64,000 nucleotides of DNA from NCBI RefSeq assembly GCF_001625305.1, contig NW_017802713.1, positions 2,724,809 to 2,788,808 on the forward strand, written 5' to 3'. Of this stretch, positions 35,246 through 49,100 are shown in pieces. This DNA comes from Branchiostoma belcheri. Lineage: Eukaryota; Chordata; Leptocardii; Amphioxiformes; Branchiostomatidae. The notes beneath the pieces are model-generated. The model searched no databases. It was not told the origin of the DNA and was given only the letters and a program-made list of their open reading frames with translations. The translations under genes and the position numbers were made by a program. Each line of letters starts with the position of its first letter. The stretch's first letter is position 1.

Positions 35246-38200
35246 CTGTAGGCAAATAAAGCAAGATGGTAGTATATATCTCTTGCAATAGCCAGAAAGG
35301 TGCCCCCAAATAAAATTTTAGCGATTCTAGCCATAACGCTACAGTAACTATCACAAACACACTGCAAAAGTCGTATTTAGGTCACCTGGTAGGGCCAAAC
35401 AGACCCTCGCGACAGTTTCACAAAATTTGTGGAGCAACTATGTTATATGTATCATGTGTATTATGTGATTGTAAAATAGCATCCCTGCATCAATACAGCG
35501 CTATATAAGGCTGCGATTGCACGGGTAATGTTTAACCAATAAACTATTTATTACTAATTAAAAGAAAATAATTTGAAGCAGGTAGATGTAAGTTGCAACG
35601 CACCGACGCCCTCGTCGTCTCCGGTCATGCGCAGGAAGATGGGGCCCGCGGACACCTGATGTAGCTGGTTGCTAGGCGTGGCCTCACGTTTCTCCCGGTC
35701 ACCACGCCTCATGCATCCCAGGGTGCACTGCGAGTTGGGGTCCGACCCGTCACAGACCTGCGAGAGAGATGAGAGAGGAAAAAGACAAGAAAGATTCAGT
35801 ACGAATCCATTGTAGAACTGGGACTGTACTAAGCGAACTCAAAGCCAACATTAGGTTTAATACGTCGGTGAAGGTTAGACATCCAGGTAACAAGATGCGC
35901 CCAAAACATTTTCCCCCGGTGCAATAGCTCAATTGGTAGAGCGCTCGCTTTGTAACCGGGAGGTCGTGAGTGCAAACCCCGGCCGGGTCATACCAAAGAC
36001 TTTAGAAATGGAACACACTTCTTTCTCTGCTTAGCACTCAGCACATATGAGAAAGAGTGTGGGAAGGTCAAACACACAGCACTACCAGCAGACTACCCTC
36101 TGCTGTAGTGCCTTGCACAACTTGTGTTGCCCAAGAGCTACGGAAATGGAGATGGGCACCACCCCTTTGCTCTGCATAGAGTGGAACTGGACCTTTTTTT
36201 GAAAACAGTTACTCAGGCAACTGGATGTGATTTTGGAAACGGTCAGCAGACGTTTTAGGTAGCATCCACCACCTTTCGTCAGTGACACTAGAGAACGTGC
36301 AGAAATGAAGGTTCATAAGCAAGAACTATTAGTATTGCCTGATATGCTATCTATAGGTTCAATATCAAGAAAAATCCCCACCTGAACCAGGCAGTGCAGA
36401 TAGACTTGGTTCTGTCCGTTGGCGAACTGGAAAGCTCGGAACCCGAAACGTTCCACCTTCGGGGACGATGTGTAGTACGTCATCACAGTCGGGTCTTTTG
36501 GGCAGCTAGAACAAAAAATAAACGTATAGCAGGTTAGAAAGAACGAAATCTAGACAAGATATTTAAACTTTTCTTTAGAAAGGTTTAAAGAAAATCTCTA
36601 GAGAGATTTATCTTGCCAACAAATTTATACAGCTTTTTTTAAAACTTCATGTTCACCACTTCATGTTGCACCTCTGCTGCAAAGTCTGCCTTGTCCCCCT
36701 GACGACCAGTGTCGGTCATGGGACTAGGTACTATAGGTAGGTAGGTAGGTAGGTTGACCACAAAACAAGGCTCATATATGGGAGCCACTCAAATGTTTTG
36801 GGTTACAGTGAGGACAGATGTTTGTTGACCTGAGGCTTGAAAAGTTTAAGGTTATACCCATGTGGTAAACAATCGCGTGGTAGTTTGTTCCATAGTGATG
36901 TTGTTCTAGTTTTATTTAAAACATGGAAGTGAAGGCCTACTTGTTCTCGATGACGCTGTAGATGACCGTATCGGCCGGGTTCCGTGAAGGCGTGGCCACA
37001 CAGGAGTCCACCCTGATGCGGAGATTGTCGTCAGACGAGAGCCGCACCTGCGCGTACGCTCTCTCGTTAAGCTGCAGCCCCACCGGCCCCGTGTGCGCGG
37101 AGTAGAACATCGAGCTGTGGTAAAACTGCAGCGCGATGTCAAACTGTCCCTCCCTCTCGAGGTTGTACCTAATCAGCAAAGAGTCAACCTACTCAGCAAT
37201 CTACAGAACTTGGTAGGCTCTATCTTTGATGTACATAACATGTCCGGACAATTCTTATGTATTATTTTAGATCACCCGATTTATATCCAGATACAAACTG
37301 TAACATTTTGACAATCACACAAACTTACGTTATTAATACTAAACGGTTTGTATTAGATTAACGCCTACAATATTATTCTTTCTTTATTCATTATTATTCA
37401 TTACCATTCATTATTATTCATTACCATAATCACCGTGTTGCCATTTCCACCCATTTGCTGTTCCCTGTTGTTTTGTCATGTATTTTGTCGCTGTATACCT
37501 GTATGTCTGGTGGTGAGGTTAAAATTAGCTACAGCTAGAGCACCTCACCACCGTGTCCTGTATTATCAATGTCGAATTGCAAATAAAAAAAAAGGTTTTA
37601 CCTCACGGCGTTGGAGTCTGCCGTAAACTGGGCGGAAACTACGGACTTGCGCGGTAGCTTGCAGGTGACGGGGACCTCCAGCTGAAGGTCCCGGATGATG
37701 ACGCTGTGGTTGGACGAGTACATGAGGACCTTGTTGGTGTAGATGACGTAATCGTCTGTTTCCTATGGCGGGAAAAAACAAGACATTTTGTATGCATAAA
37801 ATTGTTCAATATCTGTTCCCGCTGAAGGTCCCGGATGAAGACGCTGTGGTTGGACGAGTACATGAGGACCGTGTTGGAGTAGATGACGTAATCGTCTGTT
37901 TCCTACGGCGGGAAGGAATAAGAAAAAATACATTTTGTATGCATAAAATTGTTCAATATCGGCTCCCGCTGAAGGTCCCGGCCGGATGATGACGCTGTGA
38001 TTGGTCGAGTACATCAGGACCGTGTTGGAGTAGATGACGTAATCGTCTGTTTCCTATGGCATGGCGGGAAAAATAAAAATACATTTTGTATGCAGAGAAT
38101 TGTTCAATGCATATCTGTTTTGCATATCTCTAGTTTCTAGTTTCTCTAAACCCAAAAGTACTGAACAGAAAAAATGACATGAACGCTATTAACTGTGTCT

Positions 38201-41200
38201 AAATCAGGTACTAGTACTTCTCTGACAAAGAAAGGAAGCCTAAGTAAGAATTATAGCATCAGTTAAACTTACGTTCCTTTTCGTCCCACAGTCGCTGAGT
38301 TTAGTCGCTAAGATGAGGTGAGAACCATTGTTGAAGGCCTTACAGGTGGGGTCGGCGAAGTGCATGCGATTCCCGTCAAGCCACGGGGCAACCCACAGGT
38401 CAAAGGTCACGGTCATCATGTCGGAGTCACAGGAACCGGTCATGCCCAAATCTGCACAAGGAAAACTTGGCATCAACATGTGGTGTGTTACGCCGAAGTG
38501 CAGCTTGGCATCAACACAGCTGGTGTGTTACGCCGAAGGGCAACTTGGCATCAACACAGCTGGTGTGTTACGCCGAAGGGCGATTATACCGGCTATATCG
38601 ATACAGATACAAAACATGTGTGGTAGGATGTAGTTGGCTTTTAGATTTTGCTCTGCAATTTCATTAAATTTCTAAAATGGATATTGTTCGAATTCGAAAT
38701 GGATATTGTGCGATTGCAACACAGTTTGCAAAATACCTGCTTGCAAAATATTACGTACCAGGTTTGGAAGTGTGCCATGGTGGGTTGACCGTAGGAAGGT
38801 AAGTGTTGTTGGCTCCTCCTACAGATGTTTGAAAAACAGATTAATTCCTTCGCTTCCTTAATGTAAGACAAGATGATGAGAAGATAGAATATTTATGTTG
38901 TAAGATGCATACTCTTTTACATTTTCAAAGATACTAGCATTTGCATAGGAAATTTGAAATCTAGCTATTAAAATTTAGATTACTCACCCGAGTCAGAGAC
39001 ACCACAGTAAGCCAGCGAGCATACAGGAGCCCTGGGTAATTTGTACACGTAGTAACCAGCGCTGCACGCCTTCACCTGGATGGTTGTGGACCATTCACAG
39101 GTATTGTTTTCCCAGAATGCGCAGACGCCACGAGACACTTCACCGGCACCAACGGTCGGGTGTACTCCGTTCATCCACATCGGGGCATGAGTACCACATC
39201 TGTGTGTGGACTGGGGTGGAGATGTAGGCATTGACGTTCCGGCAGGTTCCATGAAGCGGTACCACTCCCCGTTAAACCGGTGATCGCAATGAACACCCGA
39301 ATTAGAGCTTACATTTTCGGTACTTCTCCATGCCTCATTCAGTACTATGTAGTTGCTGCATGGGTCTGCAGAAAGTGTAGAAAGACAAGTTTGTATTAGA
39401 AATTTACCTTCAAACTCACGAACACTTTCGATGAAAATATAGACGTTATATCCGTTGCAGAAGTAGTTTCTTCAGTGTAGGAATCTTACCGCAATAGAGC
39501 GACTGAGTCATGGTATGGGAAAATTTATCCTTACGAAGTTCATTGTTCAATATTGTGCGTGCTCTGAGCAAAGTTAACATGGCATATAAAAAGCTTGAGG
39601 TTGAGTTTTATCAGATTTATTTTACATTCAGATGTTTAAATCTTGCTAACGGTGTTTTGTCATTTTTCTAGTTTTAGTACTAGGGTGCCCATATGGAAAT
39701 AAATAAAAAAAAATACACTTAACCATTCCAGGAATCAGTCGTCCACGTCCATGGTGGTGCAGTTGTATTGCCGGTATCTGGTACAAAAATAAAGAATTAA
39801 GAAAGTGTGAATAATTACAATGTACCTCTACACATGTGAAGAATGTGTACAATGTATAAGTGAAATATATCGCCCTTAGCTTCAAGTTACTTACATTTGC
39901 TGCAGCTCTTTTCATTCTGCAGTAGCAGCTCCAAAACATGTAGATACATGTGACAAGCTGCCACTATAACATTAATATAATGTAAAATCCACAAGGCATA
40001 ATTTTCTTTGCCTCCACCCTCCTTGTCCACGCCACAACCAAAATTGAAAAAAAAATTGCTTACCACAAATTACGCTGACGTCCTCGTGGTGACTACAATC
40101 ATGGCTTCCCCAGTTGTTACGTGGGCAGTCCTTCAGGGAGCTCTCGTACCCGTTGCACCTCAGGTCGTCCATCCATATCGGTCCGCTGCCCTGTCCGAAG
40201 TACGCACCGTGGTGGTAGGTGTAGTAGTCGGAGAATCCCAGCTCACGGCAGACGACTCGGGCATCTTGAAAGCCGAAACCATCGTCACAGACAGTTCCCC
40301 ACTGTCCGTTGTAGTAGACCTCCACTCTGCCGTAGCTGTGGTAGTCACTACCGTTGCCCCTCAGTCGGACCTGGAAGTCTGTTGGATGTAACATGAAGTG
40401 TGGCGTAAGCGCGTTGAGACACATTTACATCTTGTATGACGCGATTCGTATTGTATCCCCTTTTGACCATGAGACATCCCTTTTCACCATGAGACACCTT
40501 GGTACGGTTGACGACTCGTCAGAAAACAGGGCAGTTTGAAATAATGTCAAAAGGCATTTCCGTTTTGAATTGGGGTATAAAAAATCAGAAAAGAAGGAGA
40601 ACTAGACAAGAGAAACAAGAGTTTTTAACTATGTTTTCTAACTTTTCGACGTTACGGAGACTCAGACATTGGAAAGAAGGCAAAAAAGTAGGTGTCAAGC
40701 TACCCACGACAGGTTACTGTCCATGTGCTCCCACCAACCCACTCCTGCAACCTGACACATTAAAAGGCCTTTCCCGAGGTACAATTGCTCACTGTAATAA
40801 GGACCGGTGTTTCCTGGCGTCCACCAGTTGTTCCAGGCCGTGGTCCACCACCAAGTGTCGGGAGCCGTGGTCGGTTCTTCGGTGCGCCAGTAGTTGTCAT
40901 TTCCGGTATATGGTTGTTGACTAGAGTATTGCCCTGTGCGACAGACAGAGAACATGCATGATGTAACATTTCCATGTAACGTGTTACATTCTAATTGATA
41001 TGTATAATTGTCAAATGGGAGGAAAGCGCTGTTATCGTTTCATCCACAAAAAATATCGCGATTGATTTATTCCCTACTGTGATTACATCGTTACAGTACG
41101 GTAGTGTAATATTAGTTTTGAATCAGCTAATCCCAAATGTTGTTCTAAATGAACATGTATTTCCATTTTTTCAACGTCCTAACGTTATATGTTTTCTTTC

Positions 41201-43095
41201 CATTGTTTTGTCGGATCTTACATCCATTTGTGGCATAAAGACATAAGAAGTACGCATACGAAACTGTAACTTACAGCCACAGACTACTCCGATGTCCTCC
41301 CCATGTCGACAGTTGTGGCTCCCCCAGCCGTTATGTCGGCAGTACTGCAGGGAACTCTCAGATCCGGAGCAGCTCAGGTTGTCCATCCATATCGGTCCGC
41401 TGCCCTGTCCGAAGTACGCGTTGTGGTGGTAGGTGTAAACAGTAGAGTATCCCAGTTCACGGCAGACGACTCGCGCTTCTTGCCAGCCAAAGTTGTCGTC
41501 ACAGACAGTCCCCCACTGTCCGTTGTAGTAGACCTCCACTCTGCCGGAACTGCCGCCGTTTCCGCCCCTCAGTCGTACCTGGAAGTCTGTAGGATACAAT
41601 ATTTGGTGAGTTACAATTGGATTCTTAACCCAGGAGTAACCTTACCATTTTCACATTTATTCTTTGCGAAAACTTTGCTCACAGCTTTGACATGAGTGGC
41701 GTCTGTACGCGTTTTTATGTCAAACCTGGGCCGCGATTACTTTCGATAAACAACACGGTGTATTCCGCATCACCCTCGGTCCCAGGCCTCCCGCGGATCG
41801 GCTCTCGCTCCGGCCTTCGGGTGATTCGAGCCGCGGTCGGGCTGGTNNNNNNNNNNNNNNNNNNNNNNNNNNNNNNNNNNNNNNNNNNNNNNNNNNNNNN
41901 NNNNNNNNNNNNNNNNNNNNNNNNNNNNNNNNNNNNNNNNNNNNNNNNNNNNNNNNNNNNNNNNNNNNNNNNNNNNNNNNNNNNNNNNNNNNNNNNNNNN
42001 NNNNNNNNNNNNNNNNNNNNNNNNNNNNNNNNNNNNNNNNNNNNNNNNNNNNNNNNNNNNNNNNNNNNNNNNNNNNNNNNNNNNNNNNNNNNNNNNNNNN
42101 NNNNNNNNNNNNNNNNNNNNNNNNNNNNNNNNNNNNNNNNNNNNNNNNNNNNNNNNNNNNNNNNNNNNNNNNNNNNNNNNNNNNNNNNNNNNNNNNNNNN
42201 NNNNNNNNNNNNNNNNNNNNNNNNNNNNNNNNNNNNNNNNNNNNNNNNNNNNNNNNNNNNNNNNNNNNNNNNNNNNNNNNNNNNNNNNNNNNNNNNNNNN
42301 TTGGAATCCAGGGGGATCCAGAATCCTCCTAGGGGAGATTGGAATCCCTATCTCCCCTAGGAGGAGAATCTGGAATCCTCCTAGGGGAGACTGGAATCCT
42401 CCTAGGAGAGATTGGAATCCTGATATTCAGATCCCAATTTAGTAGTAAAAATACTAGAACTCATAGATTGAATCATTTCACACCTAAAGTTTCAATTAAT
42501 TTCAGCATAGACAAGCCTATTACTATTGTAGGTGAATTACTACATTGGAATCAAAATTTGTCCTGGCATAATTTGCAGTTCTAAGTCCATAATTGCAATC
42601 TTTCCTAACTGAGACCCAAATCTATTTCCAATTGGCAAAATAATGTGAAAATAAATTGGCAAAATGAAGGAAACAACAATATTCTTACAAACCATGGCTC
42701 GGTAGGGGGAAACATATGCCAAGTCACTAACAAACTGGAAAAACTGGTTTTTGAGTCACGATCTCACAATGGCCTGATGCAAATATCTGAGTCGGATCTA
42801 CATATTCACTTACGTATGCTGAAAGTTTAGTTGTGAAATAACTCAGTCTATTTTCCCAAGGATTTTGCTGCAAGCAGAATTTCTCCTTTAAAAATTGGAG
42901 ATTGTCCTGTAAGAATTCCACTTGTCCTAGGACAAATTGGAATTCCTATCTCTCCTAGGAGAATCTGGAATCCTCCTCTGAGAAGAGATTGGAATTCAGA
43001 TACTCAGATCCCAGTTTTGTAGAAGAAAAACTTGAGTTCCAGTCTCCCCTAGGGGAGATTCCTGATCCCCCTGGATTCCAATCTCCCCTGTGACG

Positions 43096-43133
<38 letters not shown>

Positions 43134-46100
43134 ACGGAATAATGTGCTTACTTACTGTAGTAAGTCGTCCACCAGTTGTTCCAGGCCGTGGTCCACCACC
43201 AAGTGTCGGGAGCCGTGGTTGGTTCTTCGGTGCGCCAGTAGTTGTCTGTTACGCTATACGGTTCCGCAGTAGAGTGCACTGTACAAAAGACAGGGAAAAT
43301 TTACAAAGGCTCTGGTTTATAATACATCGTCTGTATATGCGATAACGTTACTTGTACTTGTCGAATAAATTCAGTCGGATTCAAATCCAAAAGAAGTGCA
43401 TTTGAACACCGATATCGATTTTACTGTGTCTAAATGTTTATAAAGAACCGCTGCCTTAATGTATAAAGAACAAGCTTAATGAATGTTCCCCACTCACGAT
43501 AAAATCTAATCCTGAAGCCGTTGTCTACCACACTTCCATCGCTTGTGAAGTGGATCATAACTTCATTGGATGAGCTGTAGTAGTACCTCGAGGATCCTGT
43601 TCCACTAAGACTGTAATCAAATAACAACATTGTACATGCGAAAATAGTTTCATCAGGTTGGTAAAACTTAAGAGATAGGGGAATTCTTTTTACACAACCA
43701 AAGAGTCTCACCTCGCTGACGTTTCGGTGTCTGACAGACACCGAAACGTCAGCGAGGTGAGACTCCTTGGTTGTGTAAAAAAAATTCCCCTATCTCTTAA
43801 CATTGTACATGGTTAACAAGATTTGATAATAAATATTCCTCTTCATGTGATATAAGGGTTGGGTAATGTGTGAGTCAGAGACTACAGATTCACTTGTCAG
43901 GATCAGTCCCTTGACGTTGGTTGGTGGATGTGGTTGGTAATTTTGATTCTTCTAAATCCAGCAGTGCTGTATTTAGTGGGTATTTTAATTTGCCATTCGT
44001 CCTAGGAAAATACAGCATATAATACGATTACAACATGGAACATACCGAGCAAGTCTGGGCGAACTGGTGGATCGACCATCGTAAATGCTCAGGTGGTCGC
44101 AGCAAGATTCCAGGTTGTAACGCTCCACTCCGATTTCCACAATAGTTCCGATGTACCCGGTGAGGATCCAATGACAGTTGGCGTTGTTAAAATAGCTGTT
44201 TGGGTAGTGTGGACTCTCGATGATGCCGGAAGATTGGTAGAACTGTCCGCCACATGGAACGGCGTCGGGTCCTGCTTAGGAATGAAAAATACACCAGTCG
44301 AATACGAAAGTTCGCTAGACGTGACAAAAAGAGACGTTTCAACAATAGTGATAACGATGATGATATTAGTACTAAAAAGGAACATATATATATCATTGGT
44401 TTATTCAATGATATATATCATTGAATGAACCAATGATACATATGTTCCTTTTTTAGTACTAATATCATCATCACCTGGTGTAGTTTGCCACCAGTCCCAG
44501 TAATTTGTGGTTTGTTCCCACCAGCCGGGGGTTGGTTCCTCTGTAGTGATTTCCACATCTGTCGTCAACGGATCTGTAAAACAGTGTTTGACATGATTAC
44601 CGCACTTAACCATGAACTGTTTCGACAGATGATCATAATGTTATACAGTATTGCACCTCACCCTCCGGTGTATATTCATGCCTTCAAGTACCAGAGTTGC
44701 AAAGCAAGGACTGATGCGTTAAAAAATCGGTTTCCTCAAGAACTATCGTGGAGTGGACCTCGCTGCCACCAATACAGAAGGGGCATCCCACAGTTAGATG
44801 TGCAAATGTGATAGCTAGTTCGATGCAATACAGCCAGATGCCGCCGCGTCCTGTACCTGTGAAGCCAATCGAGATGTGTTACGCCGAAGGGCGGTTATAC
44901 CGGCTATACAGATACAGACTTATGACTAGTTAGACAAAAGTCCAGCCTTACCTTGCGTTGTCTCCCACCATTTCCAGTCCGTTGTCCACCTCCACCCGCC
45001 AGGAACACTTACAGTAGTTACTGACGATGTGATATACATGTAAGTGGCACACATAAATAAAACAAGGTTCAGAACTGCATTGTTTACATAAGCTAGGTTT
45101 ATGAAAGGGCATATTCCTGACATTCTTACCCAGTATCATAAAAAATGAACACTGTGGAGGTTGAGACCAATCAGTCAAATACTTAACGTTAGACACATTT
45201 ATCAGAACATAAGTTATTTATACATAAAAACAGAAGCTATTTCAACAAATTAGCTAGTTTTCCACAAACCCTCTGTCTTCCACCAGTTCATGGTTGTCCA
45301 CCACCAGGGTTTGTCAGTAGTTGTCCACCACCAGGGCTTGTCAGTAGTTGTAGAAGCTATATAAACAACAGGTAAAATTTTTAGTAGTTGTAGAAGCTAT
45401 ATAAACAACAGGTAAAATTTTTAGTAGTTGTAGAAGCTATATAAACAACAGGTAAAATTTTTAGTAGTTGTAGAAGCTATATAAACAACAGGTAAAATTT
45501 TTAGTAGTTGTAGAAGCTATATAAACAACAGGTAAATTTTTTAGTAGTTGTAGAAGCTATATAAACAACAGGTAAAATTTTTAGTAGTTGTTGAAGCTAT
45601 ATAAACAACAGGTAAAATTTTTAGTAGTTGTAGAAGCTATATAAACAACAGGTAAAATTTTAGTAGTTGTAGAAGCTATATAAACAACATGTAACAGGTG
45701 AACTGTATACAGGGCCCCATTGAAAAGCAGTGCCATCACTGAAATATGGGTCAACCTGTATAAAAATGATAGAAAATAAAAAAAATGAATAAAGTAATCT
45801 TACAATTATGTAAAGCGTGTGTGTGTCTTATGTTTCGTCTTTGACAATTTACTTTCACTGTATCAACTTTGAATTTCACCAAATATCTTGTGAGGTGTTA
45901 AAAATCCAATAAAATGAGTACTTATAGTGACCAAGACTATGATGATATGCATTTCTTTGAAAAAAAAAACGGGAATCTGTTTTTTAGATTACCTAAAGGC
46001 TGGCAGTATGGTGGCAAGGCAGTATCCATTGGCCAGAGGAGTGTCCATTGGCCACAGGAGCCAATGGATACTGTCTGGTTAATGGATACTGCCTGGCCAA

Positions 46101-49100
46101 TTCGATACCGTCTTTTGCGGCCACTGAAAAATCTGCTTGGAGAATAAACCTACCGATACATGAGACTGAGACGTCGTCCCCATGGTTACAGTTGTGGTTC
46201 CCCCAGCCGCGATGTGGGCAGTACTGCAGGGAGCTCTCAGACCCGTAACAGTTCAGGTCGTCCATCCATATCGGTCCGCTACCCTGTCCGTAGTACGCGT
46301 TGCGGTAGTACGTGTCGACCTGGTCGAATCCCAGCTCGTGGCAGACCACGTTGGCCTCGTTCCACCCGAAGCCGTCGTGACAGACAGTCCCCCACTGTCC
46401 GTTGTAGTAGACCTCCACTCTGCCGTAGCTGTAGCCGTCTCCGCCCCTTAGTCGGACATGGAAGTCTGTACAGTATGGCATGGGGAGTGAAGTTTATGTA
46501 CGCAGAGGAATCGATGGGTTACCAATCCAAAATCACCTTTTTTAATAATAGGTTTATTGCAAATCCCTGCCCGTAGGCTAACTGCAAAAAAAAACAAGAA
46601 GCCATAGGTGACAATCCTCCGTGAAGTTTTATATATTTCAACAAAATCCCAAGCGTCAACGCCAGACCTACTGTGCAGACATTATAATTAGGCAACGGTT
46701 AATACAATGAGGGCGCGTCACAAGCATAAAACATACAAAGAGCTAAATCCATTGTCAACTTCGTCTACAACAAAGCTAGTCAGCGACTTTTCCTGTTACG
46801 TAGACTGAAGCATTTCCATATCGCAAAGGATGACCTTGTCACTGTGTACATTTCTTACATAAGACCCATTACCGAGTACGCAGCCCCTGTCGGGCACCCG
46901 GGATTAACAACACTGCTGAACAATAAGATTGAGAGAATCCAGCGTAGGGCGGTCCGCATCATTATGGGACATGACTACACCCGTTACTCCGAAGCATGCT
47001 TACACCTCGGTTTGCCATCTCTGCACTCCAGACGATCGAACTTGACTTTAAAGTTTGCGAAATCACTCCTTGTGTCTGAACAATACCGCCACCTACTACC
47101 GCCTACAAGATGAACATTACTTGCCGACAGACTCGTTCTGCTGGTAATCTGGACATTCTCAAGTGTCGAACCGAACGTTATAGAATGAGTGCTGTACCGC
47201 ACATGGTTCGTTTACTGAATACGTAATTCCATTTTAATTGTTTTTATATTGCCCTATATGATAAATAACATGTATTTTTATCCGATTTTAATGTATACTT
47301 ATTTTATAATTGTTTCGATCGTTGTGTATGTAATGACTCTCGATTTTAGGTTATGTATATAATGCTCTTGTGCAGTCAATCTGTGTAATATCACATCATC
47401 AATTCAGCCTGCGGGCTGCCACTGTTGTGATATAGATGGCGACATGTCATAATAAACCATTCTACTACCATTACTGCTCCCAGGGCGTGTAAAGATACTG
47501 TGCTTCAAGTTCGAAGTTCATTTTAATTACACACACACAATCATTGCATTCATATAAAGATCGGACTATCATGGTCGTGTCTAGTAACAAAGACAGGCCC
47601 AACCGTCTTACCGTGCCTGTACCTAATTAAGCGCGCCTGGAATTCCAGCAACAGTTGCGGTAAGCACCGCGAGTGTTACTACCGGCGGCCAGATAACCAG
47701 GATATCTGCTTATGAGTACCTCTGCTACCAGACAACTGCCTAAACCTACGGCCTATTCCACAGGATTGTAAAAGTAGGGATGTTTCTAAAATATGCATTT
47801 ACTCCAATATCAAAACAGCTACGGTAAAAATAAAAAGACGTGCATCATCCCGGACATAATGCAACACCACATGCGAAATTACACAGAAATGCGACGTACG
47901 GAAGAATGCGTTTTGGCTGCGAACATCTTCCAAAAAACTTGGCATCTCTTAACCATGGGCAAAAACATCTGGAACCACTTATAAAAACCACCCCGTATCT
48001 GCATGAACTTTTTTTGCATGACTGCTATTCCAAACAACGCGTTTTTCTGGACCATTCCAATTCGCCTCGTAATTGTAGGGGTGCGTCTGCGATATTACAT
48101 TGACCGCGAAAGCAGCAACGGCAAAAATACACATTCGTGCATCAACACGGGCATGCCCGCAGACGGCGTATAAAATTGCGTGCCGATTACACAAAGAGAA
48201 CCCAGTGTTTTGACTGCGAACATGAAAAATCAGCCGATTACAACACTCCGTCCGGAGGTCCTGACCTCCTTCACGGAGTAACAAGGATAAAAGAACATTG
48301 AAACATAGTACAAAATGACTTCCATAATAAAAAAGCTACATAATAATTAATAAAGGGTAATTGTCCAAACCTATGTCTGAAAATATGTCAGAAGGGTTTG
48401 ACATAATTAGCCATTAATAATGAATATTCTTAACGAAACATTGTTTGGAATTAGCTAGGATGATTTTAGAAAGAAATATATCGTGACCACCGAAGCTTGT
48501 AATTTGGAAGTTTTTTGTAAAACTATCACACTTACTGTAATAATAGTCAGTATGGTCAGCTGGCGTCATCCAGTTGTTCCAGGCCGTGGTCCACCACCAA
48601 GTGGTAGGAGCTGCGGTCGGTTCTTCGGTGATGAAATCTGTACTGTGTGGACTGTCTGAATGTAAAATAAAAAGTCATTGATAATGTCTAATAGGAAGTG
48701 GTCTCTTGTACTGAGTTCTCAGATTCTGAACAATGTTGTTGTGACTTTTGTAAACCTAGGGTTTCAGGGAAGAGTCTAATTACCAAAATGCATATTCTCA
48801 TTTCACAAACAGTAATTAGATATGGCCATTCTACACTTTGATAGCTACGCACACGTGCTAATGTTGTGAGTGTAAAATCTTTACCAACCTGTCCACGGGC
48901 AAGGTCCAGGGTTCAGGATAACGTCGTCAATGGCGATGTCCCCTCTATAGCTGCCACCACGAACACCCTCAAACACGACCTGCGCACAACATTATGGCGT
49001 TAAAAGATCAGATAAGTTTATCTTATACGCTAGCATGCAAAATTTATCCTGTTGATAACGTGGTGTCCAAACCTGATCATTGTGTATGTAGACTTGCACG

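Noticed and set aside
35918..35992. A tRNA-Thr-like sequence with a TGT anticodon-like loop
   Set aside because: The B box is degenerate and a long non-tRNA body follows that recurs elsewhere, so it is a SINE head and not a functional tRNA.
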